This document shows, piece after piece, positions 25,428-34,290 of a DNA stretch of 64,000 nt. Location of the stretch: positions 1 to 64,000 of the forward strand of contig NZ_CP045997.1 of assembly GCF_010233585.1 (NCBI RefSeq), in the 5' to 3' direction. Both the position numbers and the translations under genes were made by a program. A model generated the notes under the pieces. The model did not search any database and was not told where the DNA came from. It saw nothing but the letters and a program-made list of their open reading frames with translations. The first letter of the stretch is position 1; every line of letters begins with the position of its first letter. Origin of the DNA: Spirosoma endbachense. GTDB taxonomy: Bacteria; Bacteroidota; Bacteroidia; Cytophagales; Spirosomataceae.

Positions 25428-26801
25428 TTAATAGACCTCATTCAGGCCGAAAATAGGCTTATTGGTTTTCCACTTACCCCTGGTGAAATCAGGGATTTCC
25501 ATGGGTTTGCTGCCTCCCGCAATGCTTTGTTCCGACAGGGGGCTGATGGCACTCCAGGCCGCAGCGTCGTAGACATCGATGGGTGGAGCGACCTGATTTT
25601 TGATAGATTCGATGAAGCCACGCAGCACAAAGAAATCGATGCCACCATGCCCGGAATTCTGTGCCGTTTGAGCGTGCTGTTTCCAGAGCGGATGGTCGTA
25701 TTTTTCCTGATAAGTGTTAAACGACTCCCACTGGTGCGGTTTAGGACTAACGCCTTCTAGATAAATCGTATCGCCATCGTCCATCCATATCCCCTGCGTG
25801 CCCTGGGCCCGGAAACCCAGCGAATAAGGGCGGGGCGAGTTCGTATCATGAATAATGACAATATTCTCACCATTGGCGCACTCGACTACCGTTGTGACCA
25901 CATCGCCCAGCTTGAAATTGACCTTTGCGTTCGGATGATCCGGCCCGCCTTTATCGACAACGTATTTATGCAATCCCCTTGATTTTGTGGCCGTTGAGGT
26001 CAGGTGCGTAAACCGATTACCTCGGTTAATATTGAGCCAGTGAGCAACTGGTCCGAGACCGTGGGTAGGGTAGAGGTCGCCATTCCGATCAACAGAATGC
26101 TGGGTGCGCCAATGCGCTTCCGAGAAACCTTTCGTGCCAAATTCAGCACCAATGCCCCCGATCGACTGGCCATCGTTGAATTTAATATTCCGCAGATCAT
26201 GTTCATAACCGCAGTGGGCGTAGGTCATTTCACCGAACATACCCTGACGAACCATGTTGAGAATGGCCATTACATCGCGCCGGTAGCATACGTTTTCGAG
26301 CAGCATACAGTGAGAGCCGCTCTTTTCATAAGCATTGACCAGATCCCAGGATTCTTTCAGCGTAACCGTGGCCGATACTTCCAGACCAGCATATTTGCCC
26401 GCTTTCATGGTTGCAACAGCCATTGGTGTATGCCATTCCCAGGGCGTAGCAATCACAACACCATCAATGTCTTCACGTTTGAGCATCTGCAGGAACGCTT
26501 CGTCGCCGGTTGTGTAGGCAGGTGGTGTTTTACGGCCTGCTTTCTCGATCATGGCATTGGCTTTCGCGATAGACTTCGGATCAGTGTCGCAAATAGCCGT
26601 AATCTCTACATCTTCGCGGAATAATGCCTGCTGGAGATGGCTGCGCCCGCGAGCGCCAACACCGATGAACCCTAGTCGTACTTTTGATAAAGCAGGTAAG
26701 TGATTATTGGCTGAGGCTGATGTAAATAACGATGGAATAAGGGGAACGGCAGCGCTACTCAGAGCAGCAGTCCGCAGAAAAGAACGACGCGTAGTTGTCA
26801 T
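25428..26801 (-). CDS. GH109-like Gfo/Idh/MocA family protein, Tat-exported
   Basis: A 457-residue NAD(P)-dependent protein with a twin-arginine signal (TTTRRSFLRTAAL), so it is folded with cofactor before export. The Rossmann domain starts GFIGVGARG, with ICDTDP closing the dinucleotide site. The segments LENVCYRRD, YEHDLRNIKFNDG, LYPTHGLGPVA and INRGNRF, and the late GHGGIDFF, closely resemble GH109 alpha-N-acetylgalactosaminidases, which use an NAD-dependent redox mechanism. The longer frame starts at a GTG three codons earlier; the ATG at 26801 is preferred. It is the promoter-proximal gene of the minus-strand locus, next to operator-like sites. Alpha-GalNAc cleavage is inferred from family only. 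Confidence 0.85.
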   Translation of the reverse strand: MTTTRRSFLRTAALSSAAVPLIPSLFTSASANNHLPALSKVRLGFIGVGARGRSHLQQALFREDVEITAICDTDPKSIAKANAMIEKAGRKTPPAYTTGDEAFLQMLKREDIDGVVIATPWEWHTPMAVATMKAGKYAGLEVSATVTLKESWDLVNAYEKSGSHCMLLENVCYRRDVMAILNMVRQGMFGEMTYAHCGYEHDLRNIKFNDGQSIGGIGAEFGTKGFSEAHWRTQHSVDRNGDLYPTHGLGPVAHWLNINRGNRFTHLTSTATKSRGLHKYVVDKGGPDHPNAKVNFKLGDVVTTVVECANGENIVIIHDTNSPRPYSLGFRAQGTQGIWMDDGDTIYLEGVSPKPHQWESFNTYQEKYDHPLWKQHAQTAQNSGHGGIDFFVLRGFIESIKNQVAPPIDVYDAAAWSAISPLSEQSIAGGSKPMEIPDFTRGKWKTNKPIFGLNEVY

Positions 26802-26946
26802 TGTTGACACAGGTTTTATGAGAAGGGCAAGAGGCCAAATGGGGCTTTCTGTAGTGCCGAAAGGTTTAGGAAAATTAGTCCTTCAAAACGCCATAGTAAA
26901 CAGGGGACGGCTCTATAATAGCGACAAAAATGGATTGGACGCGTGC

Positions 26947-26980
26947 GCAAACGATTGCCCTACCCTGTGCAAACGTTTGT
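26947..26980. promoter_or_regulatory. Two LacI-type operators 22 bp apart
   Basis: GCAAACGATTGC at 26947-26958 and GCAAACGTTTGT at 26969-26980 fit the GCAAnCGnTTGC pattern bound by LacI-family regulators. Their starts are 22 bp apart, two helical turns, so two dimers would bind the same DNA face. They lie between the divergent GH109-like gene and the lacI-type gene, so one protein could control both. Confidence 0.75.
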
Positions 26981-27048
26981 CAAAAACAGAAGAAATTTTC
27001 GATTCCAGTGGATAAATAGCTATTTTGTAGAAGCGATTAATCCAACTG

Positions 27049-28065
27049 ATGAAAGAAACAATTACAATCAAGGAAATTGCCCGTCGGTTACGTATCTCAC
27101 CGTCTACTGTTTCGCGGGCTTTGCAGGATAATCCGCGTATTAGCCAGACAACCCGCGAGGCTGTTCGTGCTTTGGCAGGTGAGTTAAAGTATTTTCCGAG
27201 TACCACGGCCCGTAACCTGCGGAGTGGAAAGACGGGTGTTTTCGCGATGGTGCTGCCCGAAATCAGGGAGAATTTTTTCTCGGAAGTGGTCAACGGTGTC
27301 GAAGAACTGGCGTTTAGCCACCAGTATACCGTTGCCCTCTATCAATCGCATGATCTGTTCGAGCGGGAAAAGCAGATTCTGGCGGTGCTGGCGTCAAATC
27401 GGGTCGATGGGATCATGCTGTCGGTGGCGAAAGAGTCGCAGCAATTTCAGCACGTTCAGGATCTGATTGACCGGGGCATTCCCGTGGTTTTATTCGACCG
27501 GATTCCACCAAAAATTGAGGCTCATCAGGTGGGCTGTGATATTGAGAAAGGCGCTTATGACGCCACAAAGTGGTTAGCGCATCGTGGGTTTCGCCGGATT
27601 GCCCTACTGAATGGACCTCACCCCCTGGTGGCCAGTGAAGACCGGTATCGGGGCTATATCAAGGCGCTGGTCGAAGAGCAGTTGCCGGTCGAAAATGCAC
27701 TGATCAAGCGGGTCGATCTGACCACTGAAGATATTACGGAGAAAATGACCCAATTGCTGATGTCGGCGAATCGGCCCGATGCGGTGCTGGCTTTTAACGA
27801 TTATGTAGCCCTGGATGCGATGCAGGTTTGTAGAAGGCAGGGTTTGCGCATCAATGAAGATATTTCGTTCGTCAGTTTTGCCAACCTTCCACTCAATACC
27901 TATCTGGAGCACCCGCCATTGGCTTCCGTTGAGCAGCACCCCTATCAGATTGGACTGAAAGCGGCTGAAATTCTGCTGTCCATCACTGATCCTAAAACAG
28001 ACGATCCTGACAAAGGCTTTCAGCGGGTTATGCTGGAACCGGAGTTGATCATTCGAAATGGGTAG
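27049..28065 (+). CDS. LacI-family transcriptional regulator
   Basis: A 338-residue DNA-binding protein. The N-terminal helix-turn-helix ITIKEIARRLRISPSTVSRALQ (split: ITIKEIARRL, ISPSTVSRALQ) is followed by a hinge near residue 50 and a periplasmic-binding-protein-like sensor domain (about 60-335) with VDGIMLS, VVLFDR and DAVLAFNDYVA. It starts 68 bp from the second operator-like site and is divergent from the minus-strand glycan locus. It therefore most likely represses or activates that locus and itself in response to a sugar or sugar phosphate. Confidence 0.93.
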   Translation: MKETITIKEIARRLRISPSTVSRALQDNPRISQTTREAVRALAGELKYFPSTTARNLRSGKTGVFAMVLPEIRENFFSEVVNGVEELAFSHQYTVALYQSHDLFEREKQILAVLASNRVDGIMLSVAKESQQFQHVQDLIDRGIPVVLFDRIPPKIEAHQVGCDIEKGAYDATKWLAHRGFRRIALLNGPHPLVASEDRYRGYIKALVEEQLPVENALIKRVDLTTEDITEKMTQLLMSANRPDAVLAFNDYVALDAMQVCRRQGLRINEDISFVSFANLPLNTYLEHPPLASVEQHPYQIGLKAAEILLSITDPKTDDPDKGFQRVMLEPELIIRNG

Positions 28066-28224
28066 TTGTGCCGTGGTTTCAATTTCCCTGGTAAATCGTC
28101 AAGGTAGCTTTCAAAACCCTCAAACCAACTCAATTGGCTGACCGACGAAATTATGGTAGCCATTTCGTTCGATTAATGAATGCTATTGTAGGGTCAACGT
28201 GTACACATTAAAACAAACTAGTCA

Positions 28225-28740
28225 ATGAAAAAGAAAATGACTTTCATTCTGCTACTAATATTTTGGTCCAAATCCTTTAGTGTTGCTGGCCAGGGTAATT
28301 TTGATAAACGTGTACTTAAAGGCTCGATAGAATCATATTCGGTGTCGATCAGTGGAACGGACATTATTGTTAAAAATCAGAAAAACAAGTTAACAAGAAC
28401 AACTCCTAATTATAATATTGAAAAGGTTTCAACATCTGGTATAGATGCTAACAAAGTTTATACGGATATAATGGATAATTTAAGGACAGCTTTAAGTAGT
28501 AAACAGAAGTCACTGTTCAAAGCAGGAAAAAATATATTAGTAAGTTTTGAAATTAATAATCAGGGAAAAATAGAAGAGCCTGTTTTTTTTCTGTCAAAAG
28601 ATTCACCATTGACAATAGCTGAGATTGAAAATATAGAAAAGATAATCAAAAAAACTAGAATGAACTTCAAAAATCCTGATCAATATTCATCAATTAATTT
28701 TATACCATGGAATATTGTACTAAGAAGTAAAGACTTATAA
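28225..28740 (+). CDS. Exported hypothetical protein, AT-rich orphan
   Basis: A 171-residue protein with a signal peptide (MKKKMTFILLLIFW, ending VAGQG) and a mature part rich in Lys, Asn, Ile and Ser. The C-terminal half (ILVSFEINNQGKIEEPVF, then helix, then NFIPWNIVL; motif split) resembles the strand-helix-strand shape of TonB C-terminal domains without being convincing. The gene is noticeably more AT-rich than its neighbours, with many AAT, ATA and TTA codons. That suggests different ancestry or relaxed selection. It stands alone between a lacI-type gene and the kbl operon, and no function is assigned. Confidence 0.75.
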   Translation: MKKKMTFILLLIFWSKSFSVAGQGNFDKRVLKGSIESYSVSISGTDIIVKNQKNKLTRTTPNYNIEKVSTSGIDANKVYTDIMDNLRTALSSKQKSLFKAGKNILVSFEINNQGKIEEPVFFLSKDSPLTIAEIENIEKIIKKTRMNFKNPDQYSSINFIPWNIVLRSKDL

Positions 28741-29009
28741 AAGAGGAGACTACGGCACTATTATGAGGCTTTAGGTTTCTCTTCAAACACCAAGGCCTTT
28801 GCAGGTATAAGCAAGTCTGTTACTGAAATTAGGTGAGATCAACTCTAAATAATGACACATTAGATGATTCACTGATAAAGAGGTCAAACGCGCTTGTCAG
28901 GCTTCGAGTCGGCTGCGAAAACTCAGTGAATTTGCCTCTTAAACGTAAACTTAACGTGATTAGAATCGAAAAAAGTCAGTAAAAAACTTAATAAAAAACG
29001 GTCTACCAC
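28741..29009. other. Intergenic stretch with one inverted repeat
   Basis: No gene seen. TTCACTGA (28868-28875) and TCAGTGAA (28923-28930) are inverted copies about 47 bp apart, with AGAGG/CCTCT beside them, so a larger hairpin is possible. From 29048 to 29241 nothing further was recognised. Confidence 0.4.
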
Positions 29010-29047
29010 AAAAAAGAAGCAAGCCATGACTGGCATGCTTCTTTTTT
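29010..29047. terminator. Bidirectional terminator
   Basis: AAAAAAGAAGC (29010-29020) and GCTTCTTTTTT (29037-29047) flank an inner GCCA/TGGC stem, giving a long hairpin with an A-run on one side and a T-run on the other. It can end transcription from both the AT-rich orphan gene and the kbl gene on the opposite strand. Confidence 0.8.
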
Positions 29048-29241
29048 ATGCTTTTTACCCAAAATACGCCAGCTTTTCAATTTATTGCCAGAACTCTACC
29101 CTTCAAGCGGCCATGTATATTACCGAATATTCGTGATTCAAAATTGAAAAACTCACGCTACAAAAAGCGGTTCAATACGAAGTAATGAGTTTGCGGACAG
29201 AATAAATGGTTAATGCAATCGGGGCTTTCACTAGCGTCGCA

Positions 29242-30453
29242 TTAACCTAGTTCTGGTTGCTCGGCCGAAATAACACCCAGTTCCTGACCTACTTTGGTAA
29301 AAGCAGCTACGGCCTGTTGCAGATGCGCTGGCTCGTGACCTGCCGAAATCTGTACCCGAATCCGGGCTTTCCCGTTTGGCACAACTGGATAGAAGAAGCC
29401 AATGACGTAAATGCCTTCCTGAAGGAGTCGGGCGGCAAACTCCTGCGCCAGTGGCGCATCGTAGAGCATGATCGGGACAATGGGATGCTCGCCGGGCAGA
29501 ATGTCAAATCCGGCAGCGGTCATGGCTTCCCGGAAATAACGGGTGTTGTTTTCCAACTTGTCACGAAGGGCGGTAGAACCTTCCAGAATGTCCAGCACTT
29601 TGAGCGATGCGCCAACTATGGATGGGGCTAACGTATTCGAAAACAGGTACGGACGCGACCGCTGGCGCAGCAGCTCAACAATTTCTTTGCGAGCCGCCGT
29701 GAACCCACCCGATGCGCCACCAAGCGCTTTGCCGTAGGTGCCGGTAATGATGTCGATACGGCCCAGCACATTTCGGTACTCCGGTGTACCACGGCCCGTT
29801 TTGCCCATAAAACCGCTGGCATGGCATTCATCAACCATGACCATCGCACCATATTGATCGGCCAGATCGCAGATTTTATCCAGTTGGGCGATGGTGCCGT
29901 CCATGGAGAAAACCCCATCCGTAACGATCAACGTACGGCGTGATGTTGAAGCGGCTTTCAACTGGGTTTCCAGGTCGGCCATGTCGTTGTGTTTGTAGCG
30001 GAATCGTTTCGCCTTACACAACCGAATGCCATCAATGATGGACGCGTGGTTAAGCTCATCCGAAATGATCGCGTCTTCTTCGCCTAGCAACGGCTCGAAC
30101 ACGCCACCGTTTGCATCGAAGGCAGCAGCGTATAGAATGCTGTCTTCAGCCCCGACAAACTCAGCAGTTCGGCGTTCCAGTTCTTTATGGATATCCTGCG
30201 TTCCGCAGATGAACCGCACCGACGACATACCGAATCCGTGACTGTCCAGGGTGTCATGAGCAGCCGCCACTACATCCGGGTGAGACGATAGGCCAAGGTA
30301 ATTATTGGCACAGAAGTTTAAAGCCTCCCGACCGTCGTGAATGGCAATAACGGCCGATTGGGGCGATACAATGATACGTTCGGACTTATAGAGACCGGCT
30401 TCTTTAATCGCGTTTAGTTCTTGCTGAAGTTGTTCTTTGATCGTTCCGTACAT
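29242..30453 (-). CDS. kbl: Glycine C-acetyltransferase (2-amino-3-ketobutyrate CoA ligase)
   Basis: Cytoplasmic PLP enzyme of the alpha-oxoamine synthase family that converts 2-amino-3-ketobutyrate and CoA to glycine and acetyl-CoA. The 403-residue length is standard. Motifs seen are [10 protein letters not shown] near residue 42, [11 protein letters not shown] for PLP binding, and [14 protein letters not shown] with the Schiff-base lysine at about residue 240. It follows the threonine dehydrogenase gene by 5 bp, so the two form the two-step threonine-degradation operon. Confidence 0.95.
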   Translation of the reverse strand: MYGTIKEQLQQELNAIKEAGLYKSERIIVSPQSAVIAIHDGREALNFCANNYLGLSSHPDVVAAAHDTLDSHGFGMSSVRFICGTQDIHKELERRTAEFVGAEDSILYAAAFDANGGVFEPLLGEEDAIISDELNHASIIDGIRLCKAKRFRYKHNDMADLETQLKAASTSRRTLIVTDGVFSMDGTIAQLDKICDLADQYGAMVMVDECHASGFMGKTGRGTPEYRNVLGRIDIITGTYGKALGGASGGFTAARKEIVELLRQRSRPYLFSNTLAPSIVGASLKVLDILEGSTALRDKLENNTRYFREAMTAAGFDILPGEHPIVPIMLYDAPLAQEFAARLLQEGIYVIGFFYPVVPNGKARIRVQISAGHEPAHLQQAVAAFTKVGQELGVISAEQPELG

Positions 30454-30458
30454 GGTGT

Positions 30459-31421
30459 TTATTGGACTGAGACAAGCGGCCGGTAAACCGTTGTCAGGTT
30501 AGCAATCATTTCCTGCGTCATTCGGGCCAGATCGAAGGCGGGTTTCCAGCCCCAATCATGCCGGGCAACTGAATCATCGATAGTTTTTGGCCAGGATTCA
30601 GCAATTGCCTGCCGGAAATCCGGCTTGTAATATGTTACAAAATCCGGAAAATATACCTGAATAGCTGCCGTTAGTTCGGCGGGCGTAAAACTCATACCCG
30701 CCAGATTGTATGAGGTCCGGACGCTGATTTTCGATTCGGGAGCGTCCATCAATTCAAGCGTAGCGCGCAGGGCATCATCCATGTAAATCATCGGCAGCAA
30801 TGTATCTTCTGCCAGAAAGCATTCAAAATCATGCCCCTGAACAGCCTCATGAAAAATCGATACCGCATAATCCGTAGTGCCGCCACCGGGCATAGACTGG
30901 TAGCTGATCACACCCGGATAGCGGATGGATCGAACATCCAGGCCATACCGTTTATGGTAGTATAGCGACCAGTTTTCGGCCGCTACTTTACTAATCCCGT
31001 AAACAGTAGCCGGGTCCAGAAATGCCGTTTGGGGAGTCTCATACTTGGGTGCGTGTTCGCCAAAAGCAGCAATCGAGCTGGGTATGAACAGTTTTCTGAT
31101 TTTATGCAGCCGGGCAACTTCCAGTACATTTAACACGGTTTGCATATTCAGATTCCAGGCCCAGAGCGGGTCGCTTTCACCCTTTGCCGACAGTACAGCA
31201 GCCAGGTGGTAGATTTGCGTAACCCGATGCCGACGAACAACCTCGGTCAACGCATCGGGTTTGGTGGCATCCAGCAATTCAAAAATCCCCTGGTCTGATT
31301 CTGGTTTTCGCAAGTCGGCAGCAATGACATTGTTGACACCGAATCGGTTTTGTAATTGCGGGAGCAGGGCTGTTCCGATCTGCCCGTTTGCACCGATAAC
31401 TAAAATGGTTTCTCGTTTCAT
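30459..31421 (-). CDS. tdh: L-threonine 3-dehydrogenase, SDR type
   Basis: A 320-residue NAD-dependent extended short-chain dehydrogenase. It has the Rossmann motif [14 protein letters not shown], the strand [16 protein letters not shown] and the catalytic pair Tyr/Lys in [13 protein letters not shown]. This is the SDR form of threonine dehydrogenase, unrelated to the zinc-dependent Tdh of E. coli, and is common in Bacteroidota. Coupling to kbl 5 bp downstream makes the assignment much stronger than fold alone: threonine is oxidised to 2-amino-3-ketobutyrate, which Kbl cleaves. A divergent Lrp/AsnC regulator gene lies upstream with overlapping promoters. Confidence 0.92.
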   Translation of the reverse strand: MKRETILVIGANGQIGTALLPQLQNRFGVNNVIAADLRKPESDQGIFELLDATKPDALTEVVRRHRVTQIYHLAAVLSAKGESDPLWAWNLNMQTVLNVLEVARLHKIRKLFIPSSIAAFGEHAPKYETPQTAFLDPATVYGISKVAAENWSLYYHKRYGLDVRSIRYPGVISYQSMPGGGTTDYAVSIFHEAVQGHDFECFLAEDTLLPMIYMDDALRATLELMDAPESKISVRTSYNLAGMSFTPAELTAAIQVYFPDFVTYYKPDFRQAIAESWPKTIDDSVARHDWGWKPAFDLARMTQEMIANLTTVYRPLVSVQ

Positions 31422-31484
31422 TGTCTGTCAATAGAAACTTTGGAAACAGATGAAGTGAAGTTCAGCTAATCAATGATTTCAGTA

Positions 31485-31534
31485 TTGATTATTTCTGGCA
31501 CAAAGTTAAGTTTGCAGATAATAAATAGATCAAA
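31485..31534. promoter_or_regulatory. Overlapping divergent promoters of tdh-kbl and the lrp-type gene
   Basis: CAAAGTTA at 31501-31508 reads TAACTTTG on the minus strand, with a TTTG -33 match at 31531-31534 (22-nt spacing). TAAGTTTG at 31507-31514 serves the plus strand, with ATTG at 31484-31487 about 19 nt upstream. The two -7 elements share two bases, so the polymerases would compete. Confidence 0.55.
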
Positions 31535-31633
31535 AGATTATCAAACAGTGAATATTGTTCCTTTGAACCCTATTTGAAGATAAAATTTCTAAATACGTTT
31601 TGAGCCGGAAAGGCTTGGAGAAAAATTTTCGGC

Positions 31634-32098
31634 ATGGAATTAATCGACGAAATCGATAAGAAGCTGTTACGATTGCTTCAGCAGGATGCGAAGTTAACGA
31701 CGAAGGAACTAGCCGCTCAATCAGGGCTGACGCTGTCGCCGGTTTATGAACGAATCAAACGTCTGGAAGAACTTGGCTTCATCAAGCAATACGTTGCGGT
31801 GTTGAATAAGAGCCTGCTGGGGCAACCCATTACGACGTTCTGCCAGGTATCTATGCGCTACCATGACAAAGCGTTTATTGATAAGTTTGAAGAAGAAATA
31901 CAGAAGCTGGAAGAGGTACAGGAATGCTATCACATGGCCGGACAGGTTGATTTCCTGCTTAAAATACATGTCGGTAGCCTCAATGAATACCATGATTTTG
32001 TGAAGTATAAACTTTCTCAGATTGAGAACATTGGCGTGCTCAACAGCACGTTTGTTCTAAAGGAAATCAAGCATAATCTGGGTTATTACATTCCATAG
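31634..32098 (+). CDS. Lrp/AsnC-family transcriptional regulator
   Basis: A 154-residue amino-acid-responsive regulator. The N-terminal winged helix is typical (DEIDKKLLRLLQQDAKLTTKELA, split here; then LSPVYERIKRLEELGFIKQY). The C-terminal RAM ligand-binding domain covers about 70-150 (VQECYHMAGQVDFLLKI). It is divergent from tdh-kbl, and their promoters overlap. Control of threonine breakdown in response to an amino acid such as threonine, glycine or leucine is the simplest reading. Confidence 0.93.
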   Translation: MELIDEIDKKLLRLLQQDAKLTTKELAAQSGLTLSPVYERIKRLEELGFIKQYVAVLNKSLLGQPITTFCQVSMRYHDKAFIDKFEEEIQKLEEVQECYHMAGQVDFLLKIHVGSLNEYHDFVKYKLSQIENIGVLNSTFVLKEIKHNLGYYIP

Positions 32099-32132
32099 TG
32101 ATCGCTGTTTCCCCAAAAACTGGAAAGAAAAA

Positions 32133-32747
32133 TTAATTGTTAATGCGGGGCAGGGCCCAGCCTTTGCGGATGGCAGTCAGACGAACCAGCGTGATGACGC
32201 CCGCTGAAACGATAAAGTTTAGGTTGGGGTCGAGGTTCAGAGACCAGCCAATCTGGTACAGAACGGCACCCGCCAGACAGGCCGTTGCGTAGAGTTGCCG
32301 ATCAAAAATCAGCGGTAAGTCATTGACCAGTGTGTCCCGGATCACCCCACCGAAAAGGGCAGAAATGACACCCAGTAACATGGCTGCCCAGTTATTTACG
32401 CCTGCATTCAGGGCTTTTTGCATGCCCAGAATGGTATAGATGCCAATGCCGATGGTATCGAAAATCAAGAGGGGTCGGCGAAGCGTTCCCAACCACCACC
32501 GGCGGCATAATACCGCAATGATAACGCTTACAATAATGACAATCAGGTAGTTTGGGTCGCGTATCCAGGCAATGGGGTGAGCTCCCATAATGATGTCTCG
32601 CAGCGTGCCACCTCCAATGGCCGTCAGGAATCCAATAAAAAATATACCGAATAGGTCGTGATACATTTTTTTGCTCAATGCCGATAGTGCACCAGAGATC
32701 GCAAATACGCTCGTGCCCACTAAATCGGTCAGGTACCAGATGGTCAT
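32133..32747 (-). CDS. Trimeric intracellular cation channel family (UPF0126/YicG-like) membrane protein
   Basis: A 204-residue inner-membrane protein with about seven hydrophobic segments arranged as two repeats of a three-helix unit. Each repeat has the family glycine motif: AIGGGTLRDI (about 42-51) and ALFGGVIRDT (about 130-140). Prokaryotic TRIC channels conduct monovalent cations; the YicG branch has also been linked to amino-acid export, so the substrate is open. It ends 34 bp from the lrp-type gene in convergent orientation. A link to amino-acid handling is conceivable but only positional. Confidence 0.88.
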   Translation of the reverse strand: MTIWYLTDLVGTSVFAISGALSALSKKMYHDLFGIFFIGFLTAIGGGTLRDIIMGAHPIAWIRDPNYLIVIIVSVIIAVLCRRWWLGTLRRPLLIFDTIGIGIYTILGMQKALNAGVNNWAAMLLGVISALFGGVIRDTLVNDLPLIFDRQLYATACLAGAVLYQIGWSLNLDPNLNFIVSAGVITLVRLTAIRKGWALPRINN

Positions 32748-32788
32748 TGAAAAAGCAATCAGTTTGAACTACTTTTTGGGAGATTTCC

Positions 32789-32796
32789 CAAAGGTA
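32789..32796 (-). promoter_or_regulatory. -7 element of the TRIC-family gene
   Basis: CAAAGGTA on the plus strand reads TACCTTTG on the minus strand, 42 nt before the start of the TRIC-family gene. It lies in the short gap just beyond the end of the lacI-type gene, so the membrane protein can be expressed independently. Confidence 0.5.
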
Positions 32797-32807
32797 CGCG
32801 ATCCGCC

Positions 32808-33842
32808 TTATCGAACTGCTGGCCGAAGTGACGATGCCCGGACAATCAACTGGGTTTCCATCACTTTCGTTTCTCTGGGCACGACTGTGTCTTCGGTAGC
32901 GTCTAGTTGTTTCAGTAATAGCCGTACCGTTTCAGCACCCATATCCTGTATGGGCTGACTGACACTGCTCAGGGCTGGCGAGAAAAAAGCGGAAACCGGT
33001 TCATTGTTGAAACTCACCACCGCTACATCCTGAGGAATGCGCAACCCTTTTTGATTCATGGCATACATAGCCGGATAAGCCACCCGGTCGCTGATCATAA
33101 CCACACCGTCGGGAGGTTGGGGGAGACTCATCAGCGTCAGCGTTTGCATGATGGTGTTTTCCTGTGTATAATCGCAATGAACCACATACTGATCGCCGAT
33201 GCTGAGGCCATGTTTGGCCAGGGCTTCCCGGTAACCGGCTACCCGCTGATTGCTGAGCAGTAGTTGTGAAGGACCAGCCAGAAAGCCGATTCGCTGACAG
33301 CCATTTTCGATTAAATGTTCGGTAGCTTTAAAGGCGGCTGCCTGATTATCAACAATTACTTTAGAAACATCGATGCTTTCGGCATAACGGTCAAATAACA
33401 CCAGCGGAATGTTCTTACGGGCCAGTCGTTCGACATGCTCATAATTGTCGGTATCCCGTGAGAGCGAAATAATAAAGCCTTCAACCTGACTCCGCATCAA
33501 GTTCTGAATATTGGTGATTTCACGCAGATAGGACTCGTTTGTCTGGCATACCAACACGCTATAGCCAGCCTGAAGGGCCGATTCTTCAATGCTATTGAGC
33601 ATTGCCGAAAAGTAATAATAGCTCAGGTTCGGTACAATCACACCGATGGTCCGGGTTCGGCTTTTGGCCAGATTCTTCGCTAACTGATTAGGCTGGTAGT
33701 CCAGTTCTTCGGCAAGCCGTACTATAGCACTTCGGGTATCGGGATGAATTTCGGGCATTCCACGTAAGGCACGCGAAACGGTCGAAATTGAAATGTTAAG
33801 CGAACGGGCAATGTCTTTGATTGTTACGGGTGTATTTTTCAC
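32808..33842 (-). CDS. LacI-family transcriptional regulator
   Basis: A 344-residue regulator starting at a GTG codon at 33842, which is needed to keep the helix-turn-helix VTIKDIARSLNIS plus STVSRALRG complete. The sensor domain spans about 60-335 (TIGVIVPNLSYYYFSAML, VEGFIISLS, LVLFDRYA, PDGVVMISDRVA). It resembles the LacI protein at 27049 but is clearly distinct in the sensor half. The 38-bp nested palindrome 140 bp upstream, between this gene and the ECF sigma operon, is the obvious candidate binding site for autoregulation and for control of the downstream glycan locus. Confidence 0.93.
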   Translation of the reverse strand: MKNTPVTIKDIARSLNISISTVSRALRGMPEIHPDTRSAIVRLAEELDYQPNQLAKNLAKSRTRTIGVIVPNLSYYYFSAMLNSIEESALQAGYSVLVCQTNESYLREITNIQNLMRSQVEGFIISLSRDTDNYEHVERLARKNIPLVLFDRYAESIDVSKVIVDNQAAAFKATEHLIENGCQRIGFLAGPSQLLLSNQRVAGYREALAKHGLSIGDQYVVHCDYTQENTIMQTLTLMSLPQPPDGVVMISDRVAYPAMYAMNQKGLRIPQDVAVVSFNNEPVSAFFSPALSSVSQPIQDMGAETVRLLLKQLDATEDTVVPRETKVMETQLIVRASSLRPAVR

Positions 33843-33981
33843 AGCACTGGGATCAATTCGTAAAAATATAACTTTTAAAGGAAATCAATGGAGGTGCTTT
33901 CACCTACTGCCTATCGCTGGATAAAATCGATTATCAAGTATAAATAAAAATATTTAATGTTTTTAAGATCCAATACCACTA

Positions 33982-34019
33982 TGCAAGCGTTACCGCAAGC
34001 GTTTGCGGTAACGCTTGCA
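33982..34019. promoter_or_regulatory. 38-bp nested LacI-type operator palindrome
   Basis: The 38 bp are palindromic except for two central positions. The middle GCAAGCGTTTGC (33995-34006) is a complete LacI-type operator. The left arm GCAAGCGTTACC and right arm GGTAACGCTTGC repeat the same half-site outward in opposite directions, with about 11 bp between equivalent positions. The rest of the 448-bp gap (33843-34290) holds no convincing gene; an 84-codon frame through it is rejected because it includes this operator. Confidence 0.8.
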
Positions 34020-34290
34020 CCAAAAAAGCGATTTATTGCAGGGGCAACCCCTTTTATTTTTGTATTAACCCTGTATATTAGTGTAAAATACCCAGTAAAC
34101 GCATCTAAAGCGGATACAGAAAAGCCATTAATAAATTACATAGGCTGGTTGGGAGAATTGTACTTTACAGAGGACGTTAACAGGTGTACTACTGTTGTTA
34201 AAAACAGATAGTGCCAGAAATAGGTCTGAGTCAGTTTAAATGTGTCGAGATAACACAAAATACGTTTTACTCTTTTTGTAACTTACTGGT

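Noticed and set aside
26004..26624. 206-codon open frame on the plus strand
   Set aside because: It is antisense to the GH109-like gene, whose motifs are unmistakable.
28868..28930. Possible integrase attachment site or tRNA fragment
   Set aside because: Only a short inverted repeat is visible; there is no tRNA fold and no integrase gene nearby.
33957..34211. 84-codon open frame upstream of the ECF sigma gene
   Set aside because: Its first part is the 38-bp palindromic operator; the residues do not resemble a protein family and no ribosome-binding context is evident.
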